From contig JAGYOO010000061.1 of assembly GCA_018399295.1 (NCBI GenBank), forward strand, positions 1 through 7,562: a stretch of DNA of 7,562 nt. Reading direction: 5' to 3'. Position numbers and translations under genes: made by a program. The DNA is from Candidatus Omnitrophota bacterium. GTDB lineage: Bacteria; Omnitrophota; Gorgyraeia; B26-G9. Positions 1 to 5,869 of the stretch are shown in pieces. The notes beneath the pieces are model-generated. The model saw nothing but the letters and a program-made list of their open reading frames with translations. It made no database searches and had not been told where the DNA came from. The number at the start of each line of letters is the position of its first letter. Position 1 is the stretch's first letter.

Positions 1-1
1 A

Positions 2-247
2 AATATTTATGGGCTTGCTTTCATTTTTTATGTTAACTACCCAGTTGTTGCAGAAAAGAATCTTTCTCGTGAGGAATTTCTGGAAGAATTTGTAAATTTG
101 GCGATGAATCTTAATGGAATAGAAGGATTCAATAATATGGAGGTGGTACAACTAAATAATGTGTTTGAGGATTTATTTGTGGAAACCCAGCCTTTGGGAT
201 GGGAGTATAAAGTTTCTTTTGACATTGCATTACTAAAAAGGCAATAA
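2..247 (+). CDS. C-terminal end of an unrecognised protein (5' end outside window)
   Basis: An open frame runs from the window edge (first full codon at base 2) to a TAA at 245-247, giving the last 81 residues of a protein. I do not recognise a family. The visible part begins with a hydrophobic, aromatic stretch (GLAFIFYVNYPVV), continues with an acidic helical segment (SREEFLEEFVNLAMNL), and ends in what looks like beta structure (WEYKVSFDIALLKRQ). The codon pattern is plausible for coding and the frame has no stops. The stop is immediately followed by the ATG of the next gene, so the two are probably co-transcribed and translationally coupled. Base composition is AT-rich (20 of 60 bases are G or C at 61-120). 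The frame itself is fairly certain; the function is unknown. Confidence 0.7.
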   Translation, partial: NIYGLAFIFYVNYPVVAEKNLSREEFLEEFVNLAMNLNGIEGFNNMEVVQLNNVFEDLFVETQPLGWEYKVSFDIALLKRQ

Positions 248-1846
248 ATGAATAAAGAACTTGAGGATCTATTGTTTGATTTGCGGCAGATGCTTACTTT
301 GGAAGAGCATTTGATAGAGAAGGGGCTGCATAAGAGTGAGGAGATGTATAATCAGGAGTTTGATGCTCTGTTCAAGAAGAGACTGTCAGTTAGGAAGCAG
401 CCGGTGGAAAGTAAGGAACGCTCCTGGATCTTTAAAAAATGTCTGAGAGATATGGGTAATGTAAGAGACGGGGTCAGCGAAAAGCAGATAGAAGAGGAGA
501 CCCGGAGGCATAAAAGGGAATTGAACCGAAGGATAAGATATTGTAAACAGTTGCTTAAGGAGCAGAAGGAAGCAAGGATTCAGGCGAGGATCTACTTTAC
601 TCTTTCAGCACTGGAAGATGTAAGGTCAAATTCTATTTATTCAAAGGATGATGACTGCCGGGAAAAAGTAAAATATTACGCAGTTAAAAGTGTGAAAAAA
701 GACCCTGATTTCGGTCCAGCCTGGGCGATGCTTGCCGATCTTTATTCTTACTTTTCTGTTCTTGGATTTGATCCTACAGAAAAAAAGGGAAACATTAAGG
801 TAGTATTAGGAGATCTTAAATTCGCGTCTGATGATGTCAGCGAGGAAATTAAGCCAATAAAGTTTGAGGGAGAAATGGATTCTTTCCAAATGGAAAAAAT
901 AAGACTCGTAGAGAAGGGGATTTATTGTATTAAAAAGGCCAGGAGAATCAATCCCAAGCACGAGTACTATAAGAGCGTGGAAAAAGGACTTTATCACCAG
1001 AGGAAAGAAGAGTATAAACCGCCGGATCAGCCGCGGAGTGTGTTTTTAGCCGGATTACTTTGTCTGTGCCTGGTCTTCAGTATGCTGGGCAAGGCACTGG
1101 CTGAACCAATGACTTTGGTAGAGGCAAAAGGGTATTTTCAGGAGAGCGGGGAAGCTGATATTGGAGGTTTCTGGCAGAAGGCCGGGTTGACTTTGGAGAG
1201 CCTTGTTGTTGATGATGAGCTGGTGTTCAGGCTGAGTGAAGACGAGCTTAAGCTGCCTTTGCCGGAGGTAGAGGAACATTCTCTGGGTGAGTATAAGGCC
1301 TTAGAAATAGGCAGCGGAAAACCGGTTAATGCCGGAGGCCGTCAGTTTTTGTTTTTTAAGAAGTCAGGCCCGGACTGGATGTTATTTGACCAGCTGAGCT
1401 TTAACGGGCAGAAGCATGGTTCGCCGGAGCTTAAGTATCTGGGCGATGGATTGTTTTATTTGAATATCCTGGAAGGTTCCGGTTCCGGGATTATTTTTTA
1501 TTCGTACAACTTCTATAGGATTGATGACAAAAAGGTTTATTTCTTAGGCGATTGCACGGCTTCCCATTATATAAGTACGGGTTGGGTAGAATATACAAGG
1601 GAAGTTAGTTCTGAAGTCGAATATAAGGATAAAAGACTGCGGATAAGGTATCTGATAAAAAAGTATGATGAAGATATTTCTAAGGTTACTTTTGAGGCAA
1701 AAAAGACTCTCGCCTTTCGTCTGAAGGACGGGACCCTAATGTTTGACGCTGAGGCCTCGGATGGTTCTCTTGAAGAACTGGACATAAGTTTTCGGGCCAA
1801 TGATGAATATTTTACTGAGGTCTTTGAGGCCGGAAAGAGTGAATAG
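248..1846 (+). CDS. Membrane-anchored protein: TPR-like cytosolic half, internal signal-anchor, exported half
   Basis: Unrecognised 532-residue protein with three visible parts. Residues 1 to about 260 are charged and helical: a long basic/acidic, coiled-coil-like stretch (about 75-125), then TPR-like helices starting near A145 (KKDPDFGPAWAMLADLY) and again around 218-250 (KGIYCIKKARRINP). Residues 265-281 form a hydrophobic segment (VFLAGLLCLCLVFSMLG) preceded by R263 and followed by an AxA-like site (KALA, then E286), which looks like a signal peptide placed in mid-protein. Residues 286-532 look like a beta-rich extracytoplasmic domain with a GSGSG motif at 410-414. The likely topology is N-terminus in, C-terminus out. 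ATG 248 abuts the previous stop and has AAGG 6 bases upstream. The next gene starts directly after its stop. It may be an ancestral fusion of a TPR protein with a secreted protein. No enzyme motif is visible; a role in protein-protein interaction is inferred from the TPRs. Confidence 0.85.
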   Translation: MNKELEDLLFDLRQMLTLEEHLIEKGLHKSEEMYNQEFDALFKKRLSVRKQPVESKERSWIFKKCLRDMGNVRDGVSEKQIEEETRRHKRELNRRIRYCKQLLKEQKEARIQARIYFTLSALEDVRSNSIYSKDDDCREKVKYYAVKSVKKDPDFGPAWAMLADLYSYFSVLGFDPTEKKGNIKVVLGDLKFASDDVSEEIKPIKFEGEMDSFQMEKIRLVEKGIYCIKKARRINPKHEYYKSVEKGLYHQRKEEYKPPDQPRSVFLAGLLCLCLVFSMLGKALAEPMTLVEAKGYFQESGEADIGGFWQKAGLTLESLVVDDELVFRLSEDELKLPLPEVEEHSLGEYKALEIGSGKPVNAGGRQFLFFKKSGPDWMLFDQLSFNGQKHGSPELKYLGDGLFYLNILEGSGSGIIFYSYNFYRIDDKKVYFLGDCTASHYISTGWVEYTREVSSEVEYKDKRLRIRYLIKKYDEDISKVTFEAKKTLAFRLKDGTLMFDAEASDGSLEELDISFRANDEYFTEVFEAGKSE

Positions 1847-3331
1847 ATGAACCAGGGGCGAGAAAAGAAGACTTTTCTTTCTAAGACCAGGTTTTTCAGC
1901 GGAATCCGCTGTCCCAGGCTTCTCTGGGCAAAGTGTAACAGCCCGGAGCTGCTGCCTCCTTTGGATGCTGCTTCTAAGTTTCAGATGGAGGAAGGTAAGG
2001 CGGTGGGAAAGCTGGCGCAGAGGCTTTTCCCCGGGGGGATAGAGGTTGAGTCGGGTAAAGATCCGGAAAGGCATCACCGGGAGTCTGTTGAAGCGCTGCA
2101 GTCCGGTAGGCCTGTATTCGAGGCCGGGTTTGTCTTTGAGCAGCTTTATTCAGTAGCGGACATTATTGTGCCTTGCAGGGGGCAGTATGATCTGTACGAG
2201 GTAAAGTGTGTCTCTAATATCAGGGATGAGCACTTGATCGATGTCTCTTTCCAGAAGTATCTGTACGAGCGGGCCGGGATCCCGGTCAGAAAAGTCTTTC
2301 TGGTCTATCTGGATAACCAGTACGTGCGCAACGGCAGGCTGGAGCCGGAAAAGCTTTTTAAGCTTTTGGACGTAACCGAGGCTGCGGCAGGTTTGAGGGA
2401 GGTTGTGGAGGGGTGGATAAGGAAATTAGTCCCTATCATGCACCTGTCAGAGATGCCGGAGGTTGCAATAGGGGAGCATTGCCTGGGAGATCCTGCATGC
2501 CCCTTTAAACAGGGCTGCTGGAGCTTCCTGCCGGAAAGGGACAGTGTCTTTGTTTTTTCAAGAGGGCAGAAGAAGGCCCTGAGCCTGATTGAGCAGGGGA
2601 TCTACCATGTCAGAGATGTGCCGGAGAATTTTCAACTGACGACAAACCAGTTTATCCAGAAACAATGTCATTGCAACTGTATTCCCTATATTGACAAAAG
2701 CTCGATAAGGAGTTTCCTGAAAAGGCTTGCAGAGCCGATATACTACCTCGATTTCGAGACCTTCAACCCCGCTATACCGGTCTATGACAACACTCGTCCA
2801 TTTCAGCAGGTGCCGTTCCAGTATTCGCTTCAGATAATCGGTAGCGGCGAGAGGGTGCAGCGTGGCTTCATCGCCCAGGGCGATACTGACCCCAGAAGAG
2901 AGATCCTGGTCAGGCTTAAGAGGCTGCTGGGTCGGGAAGGTTCGATAGTGGCGTACAACGCGAGTTTTGAGAAAAGGACAGTGAGGCAGGCTCTGGAGGC
3001 GTATCCGGAATTTGAGGCTGACTTTTCCGGTTTTGAGGCGCGGGTAATCGACCTTTATGAACCGTTCAGGAAGTTTCATTACTACCATCCTGACCAGCAG
3101 GGAAGCGGCTCAATGAAGTATGTACTGCCGGCCCTTACCGGGCAGTCTTACCAGGGGATGGAGATAGCTAGCGGATCTCAGGCCAGCCGGGAATACTACC
3201 TTACCTGTCTCAATCCGGAGGTCGATGAAACTGAAAAAAAGCGGGTGCTGGCCGCGCTGGAGACCTACTGCCACCTGGATACGCGGGGAATGGTGGATAT
3301 TGTAGAGGTTTTGAGAAAGCAGGTTGGGTAA
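1847..3331 (+). CDS. DUF2779-type dual nuclease: Cas4/RecB-like PD-(D/E)XK plus DEDD exonuclease domain
   Basis: 494 residues matching the DUF2779 family layout. The N-terminal half is Cas4/RecB-like: C22 in SGIRCPRLLW, candidate metal ligands D105 and E118-V-K120, a QxxxY motif (Q136/Y140), and the cysteine cluster C212, C218, C224, which with C22 could hold a 4Fe-4S cluster. The C-terminal half begins with the family hallmark YYLDFETFNPAIPVY (D302, E304). It continues with PFQQVPFQYS, AYNASFEKR (369-377), IDLYEPF (D402), SMKYVLPAL (422-430) and YCHLDTRGMV (D478), i.e. DEDD/RNase H-fold exonuclease positions. An extra CHCNC run lies at 274-278. Family knowledge predicts a cytosolic DNA or RNA nuclease; the biological substrate is not known. 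ATG 1847 follows the preceding TAG without a gap, which indicates coupling. It is GC-richer than the genes downstream (35 of 60 at 2881-2940). The family call is strong; the activity is inferred. Confidence 0.92.
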   Translation: MNQGREKKTFLSKTRFFSGIRCPRLLWAKCNSPELLPPLDAASKFQMEEGKAVGKLAQRLFPGGIEVESGKDPERHHRESVEALQSGRPVFEAGFVFEQLYSVADIIVPCRGQYDLYEVKCVSNIRDEHLIDVSFQKYLYERAGIPVRKVFLVYLDNQYVRNGRLEPEKLFKLLDVTEAAAGLREVVEGWIRKLVPIMHLSEMPEVAIGEHCLGDPACPFKQGCWSFLPERDSVFVFSRGQKKALSLIEQGIYHVRDVPENFQLTTNQFIQKQCHCNCIPYIDKSSIRSFLKRLAEPIYYLDFETFNPAIPVYDNTRPFQQVPFQYSLQIIGSGERVQRGFIAQGDTDPRREILVRLKRLLGREGSIVAYNASFEKRTVRQALEAYPEFEADFSGFEARVIDLYEPFRKFHYYHPDQQGSGSMKYVLPALTGQSYQGMEIASGSQASREYYLTCLNPEVDETEKKRVLAALETYCHLDTRGMVDIVEVLRKQVG

Positions 3332-3357
3332 AGAGCTTTTGTCTTAGCTGATAAACC

Positions 3358-3384
3358 CAACTCCAACTTGCGAAGTTGGAGTTG
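3358..3384 (+). repeat. Perfect 12-bp inverted repeat (hairpin) between genes
   Basis: CAACTCCAACTT (3358-3369) and AAGTTGGAGTTG (3373-3384) are exact reverse complements around a 3-base loop (GCG). The hairpin lies 26 bases after the DUF2779 stop and about 50 bases before the likely start of the next gene. No run of T follows it on the + strand, and only short T stretches follow on the - strand. It is therefore not a standard intrinsic terminator. It could be an mRNA-stabilising 3' hairpin, a dispersed palindromic repeat of this genome, or a protein-binding site. Confidence 0.75.
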
Positions 3385-3419
3385 CGGTGAATAGGTTGGC
3401 AAGTTGCAAACTACTTTTT

Positions 3420-3426
3420 AGGGAGG
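3420..3426 (+). promoter_or_regulatory. Shine-Dalgarno that decides the TTG start at 3435
   Basis: AGGGAGG lies 8 bases before TTG 3435. The longer in-frame option (GTG 3387, within 3 bases of the hairpin) has no comparable site and would add an unlikely 16-residue N-terminal extension. The in-frame ATG at 3459 has only AAAGAG directly against it. Confidence 0.7.
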
Positions 3427-3434
3427 ATGATAGA

Positions 3435-4058
3435 TTGGGGAAGAGCTATTTCAAAGAGATGAGAATAAGTATTCTTTCTATCCTTTTTTGTTTGATCTGC
3501 CTTCACAATCCTGCCTTAGCCGGAGAGGCATTAGACGAAGCTAATTCTGCATTTACCTATAAAGGTTTACCTGTCCATCCGTTTTTAGTAAAAGAATTTT
3601 TGAATTGGCTGTCTGATGATAGGCCTCCCATGATAACCACAGTCGATGTTTCGGCCGCGTTTAATACTAATAAATATCAGAATGATGAGGTGGAAAATCA
3701 GGATGACTGGTGGGGCGTCGAGTGGCAGGAAGATCTGGAGATAACAACCGCTTATTGTTCCTTTGGATATCAATGGCTGGGTAAGCTGGAAGATGGCACG
3801 CATGTGCTGGAGGTGGCTGACTGGGGAGGGGGATCCGGGGTGTTTATGGATCTGCTGTTTGTCACGTTCTCAGAAGGCGAAATCCTCTGGAAGGGAAAGA
3901 AGGAAAAGCAGCTGTTGATGTCGATAGTCGGCACTTATACCTTGGGTGACAGGTATGAGGGAGAGATAAAAGTCCTGCCCAACAAGGTAATCATCCCCGC
4001 TTCGTCTTCATATGTCGGAGGCGGGTCGATAGATGAAGAAGTAGAACTGAATTTTTGA
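3435..4058 (+). CDS. Secreted protein of unknown function
   Basis: With the TTG start at 3435 this is a 207-residue protein with a good Sec signal peptide: basic N-region (GKSYFKEMR), hydrophobic core ISILSILFCLICL (11-23) and a signal peptidase I site HNPALA before G30. There is no lipobox cysteine at the cleavage point, so it is probably soluble and periplasmic or secreted. The mature part is acidic and rich in tryptophan (DDWWGVEW, 91-97) and carries a glycine motif, DGTHVLEVADWGGGSGVF (120-137). This motif resembles DGLFYLNILEGSGSGIIF in the exported half of the protein encoded at 248-1846, which may point to a shared fold. No enzyme motif is recognised. It is separated from the upstream gene by 103 bases containing a hairpin, and from the next gene by 14 bases with a Shine-Dalgarno overlapping its stop, so it is probably co-transcribed with the downstream genes. 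Confidence 0.85.
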   Translation: MGKSYFKEMRISILSILFCLICLHNPALAGEALDEANSAFTYKGLPVHPFLVKEFLNWLSDDRPPMITTVDVSAAFNTNKYQNDEVENQDDWWGVEWQEDLEITTAYCSFGYQWLGKLEDGTHVLEVADWGGGSGVFMDLLFVTFSEGEILWKGKKEKQLLMSIVGTYTLGDRYEGEIKVLPNKVIIPASSSYVGGGSIDEEVELNF

Positions 4059-4063
4059 GGAGG
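4057..4063 (+). promoter_or_regulatory. Shine-Dalgarno that decides the ATG start at 4073
   Basis: GAGGAGG overlaps the TGA stop (4056-4058) of the secreted-protein gene and lies 9 bases before ATG 4073. It argues against the upstream in-frame TTG at 4055, which would leave the ribosome site inside the coding region. The overlap suggests coupling of the two genes. Confidence 0.75.
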
Positions 4064-4072
4064 ATAAGATCA

Positions 4073-4459
4073 ATGCCTGAGTATTGTGGAATCTGTGGAT
4101 GTGAGTTAAACAGGAATGGTAAATATGCTTCGCCTACTATAGAAGGAAGATCACACGCAACCAGTCATCATTATATAGCTTCACGTTTTAATAAATTAGT
4201 GCAATACTTCCCTTGGAAAGCAGAAAGGAAGTCAGAGGTTTTTTGTTATGAGTGTCACGAGGAGTTATTGCATAACCCTATTTTACTGCCTAAAGATATT
4301 GAGCTTTTTTCTAAAATCGTTAAAAAGAGAAAATTTGATGAGGGTAAGAAAGTAGAAAATATTGATAAGCATGCCAAGAGAATTGTCCTATTCCATGAAG
4401 TGATTGCTAAAGGTCTTCAAATGCTTGCTGTAGAAGAAAATATAGTAGATGGAGTGTGA
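4073..4459 (+). CDS. Small HNH-type zinc-binding nuclease (predicted)
   Basis: 128 residues from ATG 4073. The sequence shows the spacing of an HNH/beta-beta-alpha-metal finger: a first zinc knuckle C5-x2-C8 (YCGICGC), then S31-H32-H33-Y-I-A as the putative catalytic histidine strand, then C58-x2-C61-H62-x4-H67-N-P (CYECHEELLHNP) supplying the second cysteine pair and the helix histidine. The usual family pattern is CxxC...HHI...CxxCHxxIH, which this follows closely. The remaining 60 residues are charged and helical. HNH proteins cut DNA (restriction, homing, colicin-type) and occasionally RNA; the target of this one cannot be read from sequence. It is cytosolic, with no signal peptide. It sits 5 bases before the next small gene. 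A non-catalytic zinc-binding protein is the main alternative. Confidence 0.8.
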   Translation: MPEYCGICGCELNRNGKYASPTIEGRSHATSHHYIASRFNKLVQYFPWKAERKSEVFCYECHEELLHNPILLPKDIELFSKIVKKRKFDEGKKVENIDKHAKRIVLFHEVIAKGLQMLAVEENIVDGV

Positions 4460-4464
4460 AAAGA

Positions 4465-4695
4465 ATGTTAAGAAAAAAGTACCAGTTTTATATCAGTCAG
4501 GGAGGGATTCTTTGCAGGGAGAGCAGAAACGAATTTGAGGTGTTAATGGAAGGTGAATGGGAATCTCCAGAAACAAGTGTGGGTAATATGATGCCGGTTT
4601 CAGCGGAAAAAGTTCATGCCTTAATCCTGAAAGCGCTCAAGGATTATTATCTCTCCGATCCTAAATACAGAGATGATATTTGGCAGGGGTGTTAA
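4465..4695 (+). CDS. Small protein of unknown function (76 aa)
   Basis: An unrecognised frame of 76 residues from ATG 4465, which has GGAG 10 bases upstream (4451-4454). An alternative GTG at 4456 overlaps the previous stop but leaves only 1 base after GGAG, so I prefer the ATG. The N-terminus is basic and strand-like (MLRKKYQFYISQGGILC), the middle is acidic (FEVLMEGEWESPE), and the end is helical (AEKVHALILKALKDYYLSDPKYRDDIW). No cysteine or histidine motif, membrane segment or signal is seen. It is packed between the HNH gene (5 bases) and the glycosylase gene (2 bases), so it is probably translated as part of the same operon. It might be an accessory or inhibitor of a neighbouring enzyme, but only position suggests this. 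Confidence 0.65.
   Translation: MLRKKYQFYISQGGILCRESRNEFEVLMEGEWESPETSVGNMMPVSAEKVHALILKALKDYYLSDPKYRDDIWQGC
4685..4689 (+). promoter_or_regulatory. Shine-Dalgarno favouring the GTG start at 4698
   Basis: AGGGG lies 8 bases before GTG 4698 and inside the last codons of the 76-residue gene. It favours this start over TTG 4680 and GTG 4689, which have no well-placed site and would overlap the upstream gene. Confidence 0.55.
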
Positions 4696-4697
4696 AA

Positions 4698-5180
4698 GTG
4701 ACCAAGCGTAAAAGAGGTCTTGCCAAGGTAGTAAACAAAAACACCAAAATTATGATTATTGGTTCATTCCCAAGTGAAATTTCATTAAAAAGGAAAGAAT
4801 ATTACGCAAATCCCCGTAATCAGTTTTGGAAAATTGTTTCAGCTCTTTTAAAAGTTGACGTTCAAAATATTAGTTACGAAAAAAAACTAAAGCTGTTACT
4901 TAAGAATTGTATTGGACTATGGGATAGTATTGATTCCTGCAAGAGGCAAGGTTCCCAGGATATGACTATAACCTGTGAGCGATTGAATGATTTCGAAGTT
5001 CTTTTTGAGGAGTATCCGGGAATTAAAGTAGTTTTTTGTAACGGTAAGAAGGCCTACAAAAGCTTTTCAACGTTTTTCCGTTTAGGCGTAAAAGTTGTTT
5101 GCCTTCCCAGTAGCAGTTCTGCGCATGCAATTCCTTTTAAAGATAAGGTAAAGAAATGGAAAAAAATAAAAAAATTTTAA
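4698..5180 (+). CDS. Hypoxanthine-DNA glycosylase-like protein (UDG superfamily)
   Basis: 160 residues from GTG 4698, a normal length for the bacterial DNA-deoxyinosine glycosylase (HDG) branch of the uracil-DNA glycosylase superfamily. Visible family blocks: IMIIGSFPSEISL (18-30), YYANPRNQFW (35-44), the LWDS block (74-77), GSQD (85-88) corresponding to the usual GS.D, VVFCNGKKAY (111-120) and the C-terminal LPSSSSAHA (137-145), where relatives typically have LPSTSPA. Such enzymes remove deaminated bases such as hypoxanthine from DNA, leaving an abasic site. The protein is cytosolic. Its 3' end overlaps the next gene by 25 bases, encoding the lysine-rich tail. It is strongly AT-rich (16 of 60 at 4741-4800) compared with the DUF2779 gene. 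Superfamily membership is confident; base specificity is inferred from the family and may differ given the altered C-terminal motif. Confidence 0.88.
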   Translation: MTKRKRGLAKVVNKNTKIMIIGSFPSEISLKRKEYYANPRNQFWKIVSALLKVDVQNISYEKKLKLLLKNCIGLWDSIDSCKRQGSQDMTITCERLNDFEVLFEEYPGIKVVFCNGKKAYKSFSTFFRLGVKVVCLPSSSSAHAIPFKDKVKKWKKIKKF

Positions 5181-5869
5181 AATCGGAAAAAAGTAAGGAA
5201 AGAATTATTTCGCTTTTAGATTTAGGCTCTACTTTTGAAAACTTTTATAATCTCAGAGTGCTGAACTACAAAGGCCGGGTGAAAGAGTCCGGCGTTTTTT
5301 ATAGTGAGGTAATTGCTGAAGAGCTTTTGCAAAGGGATATCGGCAAGTTGTTGGAGAATATAGAGAAGATTACTAGGACGAAAAGCTATTTTGTTCATGA
5401 AAAAAAAATTGCTGTCCGAAAAAAAAATCGTGTTGAGGGGGATTTTGCCAAAAAGCTGTTCAACGGAAAGAAAACGCTCGGAAACCTAGGCAAAGTGATT
5501 GAGTGCCAGGTGCCTTTGAAGGATACGTCAAAGAGTAAGGCTGGGAAGATCGATTTGATTTCCCGGAATAGTAAGGGGGATTTGTACCTGATCGAGCTTA
5601 AGTATGGTACCAATAAGGAGACTTTGCTGCGCGCGGTACTGGAGATTGTTACTTATTATCACAGGCTGAACCGGGCAAAGTTGATTGAGGATTTTTCAAG
5701 GAAGTTTAAGGAATTGTCCGGTAAGGTCAGAAAAGCGGTTTTGCTGGGGGAAGATACCCAGGCTTATAGAGAGGCAAAAAGTCTGTCGGAACGGCCTAAT
5801 CTGAAAAGGCTGATCGATGAGCTGGGTGTGGAGATTTTTTCAGCGGAGCATTCGTATAAAAAGATATGA
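5156..5869 (+). CDS. PD-(D/E)XK nuclease superfamily protein
   Basis: 237 residues from ATG 5156, with AAGG 7 bases upstream; the start lies inside the end of the glycosylase gene. The nuclease core is at 130-168: GKIDLISRNSKGDLYLIELKYG gives D133, E147 and K149 of the PD-(D/E)XK active site. It is followed by the helix KETLLRAVLEIVTYYHRL, typical of this fold, and a late strand KAVLLGED. The N-terminal 100 residues are helical and lysine-rich and could bind nucleic acid. The fold covers restriction enzymes, repair nucleases and Holliday resolvases; I do not recognise a subfamily, so the substrate is open. The coding region contains two A9 tracts (5400-5408, 5419-5427) and a terminator-like hairpin near its 5' end (5274-5300). 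It shares a 4-base ATGA overlap with the downstream beta-CASP gene, a sign of translational coupling. Confidence 0.85.
   Translation: MEKNKKILKSEKSKERIISLLDLGSTFENFYNLRVLNYKGRVKESGVFYSEVIAEELLQRDIGKLLENIEKITRTKSYFVHEKKIAVRKKNRVEGDFAKKLFNGKKTLGNLGKVIECQVPLKDTSKSKAGKIDLISRNSKGDLYLIELKYGTNKETLLRAVLEIVTYYHRLNRAKLIEDFSRKFKELSGKVRKAVLLGEDTQAYREAKSLSERPNLKRLIDELGVEIFSAEHSYKKI

Noticed and set aside
1736..2077. 113-residue - strand frame across the junction of two + strand genes
   Set aside because: Antisense to two supported genes, with no motif seen.
2558..3088. 176-residue open frame on the - strand
   Set aside because: It lies entirely antisense to the strongly supported DUF2779 gene, has no recognisable domain or ribosome site, and is best explained as a shadow of the GC-rich coding frame.
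3387..3434. GTG 3387 as the start of the secreted-protein gene
   Set aside because: It has no Shine-Dalgarno and sits next to the hairpin. It would bury the signal peptide behind 16 extra residues. TTG 3435 has AGGGAGG at 8 bases.
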